Below the pieces are notes generated by a model, which worked only from the letters and a program-made list of their open reading frames with translations, ran no database searches and was not told the origin of the DNA. The position numbers and the translations under genes are program-made. This document shows, in pieces, positions 44,803-44,805 of a DNA stretch of 44,805 nt. Origin of the DNA: Inhella sp. (GTDB lineage Bacteria; Pseudomonadota; Gammaproteobacteria; Burkholderiales; Burkholderiaceae_C); the NCBI RefSeq assembly GCF_027532025.1, contig NZ_JAPZSY010000079.1, positions 1-44,805 of the forward strand. The letters run 5' to 3'. Numbering within the stretch: position 1 is the first letter of the stretch; every line of letters starts with the position of its first letter.

Positions 44803-44805
44803 ATG
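44803..44805 (+). CDS. Start codon of a gene cut by the window edge
   Basis: The last three bases are ATG, with AAGGAG about 10 bases upstream, the best ribosome binding site of this region. Only the start codon is inside the window, so the product is unknown. It is divergent from the ACP/ketoacyl-synthase pair. Confidence 0.5.

Overview
The window is about 70% GC with dense, often overlapping genes. Its families (AlkB-type hydroxylase, questin oxidase-like protein, fused indolepyruvate ferredoxin oxidoreductase, SoxR, Rep, YceI/cytochrome b561) fit a betaproteobacterium of the order Burkholderiales, perhaps the Leptothrix/Ideonella/Rubrivivax group. That placement is an inference from gene content and composition. 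No rRNA, tRNA or CRISPR array was seen.

Left edge (1-2620), mobile and competitive DNA: an IS21-like terminus abuts a fragment of an IS66 transposase, which abuts the broken 3' end of an rhs gene. The rhs end carries a WHH-type HNH nuclease tip and is followed by a small, AT-richer gene that is probably its immunity protein.

2982-11565, housekeeping and regulation: a PilJ-like exported protein, glgC, a low-affinity iron permease-like protein, a TPR protein, an ABC exporter, a degenerate HD-GYP protein, and a VOC/questin-oxidase pair divergent from soxR. A MerR-type operator and promoter lie between the pair and soxR.

11590-21716: an S9 peptidase with an unusually short AEC-like membrane protein, then a five-gene same-strand block with overlaps or tiny gaps: membrane-anchored pseudokinase, Wzy/O-antigen-ligase-like protein with a large periplasmic insert, Rep helicase, YhhN lysoplasmalogenase-like protein, and a beta-helix protein. 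The first two are the least conventional pair in the window.

21703-32303: a LytS/LytTR two-component system with a small membrane protein between its genes; cytochrome b561 with two YceI proteins; an AlkB-like hydroxylase; a CYTH phosphatase; a BaeSR-like two-component system divergent from a small Spy/CpxP-like protein; and a di-heme peroxidase lipoprotein.

32290-42938: GNAT, YceI-like lipoprotein and M16 peptidase genes overlap one another. A terminator separates them from the large indolepyruvate oxidoreductase gene, which is divergent from an Lrp/AsnC regulator. A diguanylate cyclase, an unknown exported protein and methylglyoxal synthase follow with 4-bp overlaps.

Right edge (about 43000-44805): composition falls in GC. 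A ketoacyl synthase and acyl carrier protein pair points left, and a start codon with a strong ribosome binding site at the last three bases points right, so the window probably ends at the edge of an acyl/polyketide-type or envelope-lipid cluster.
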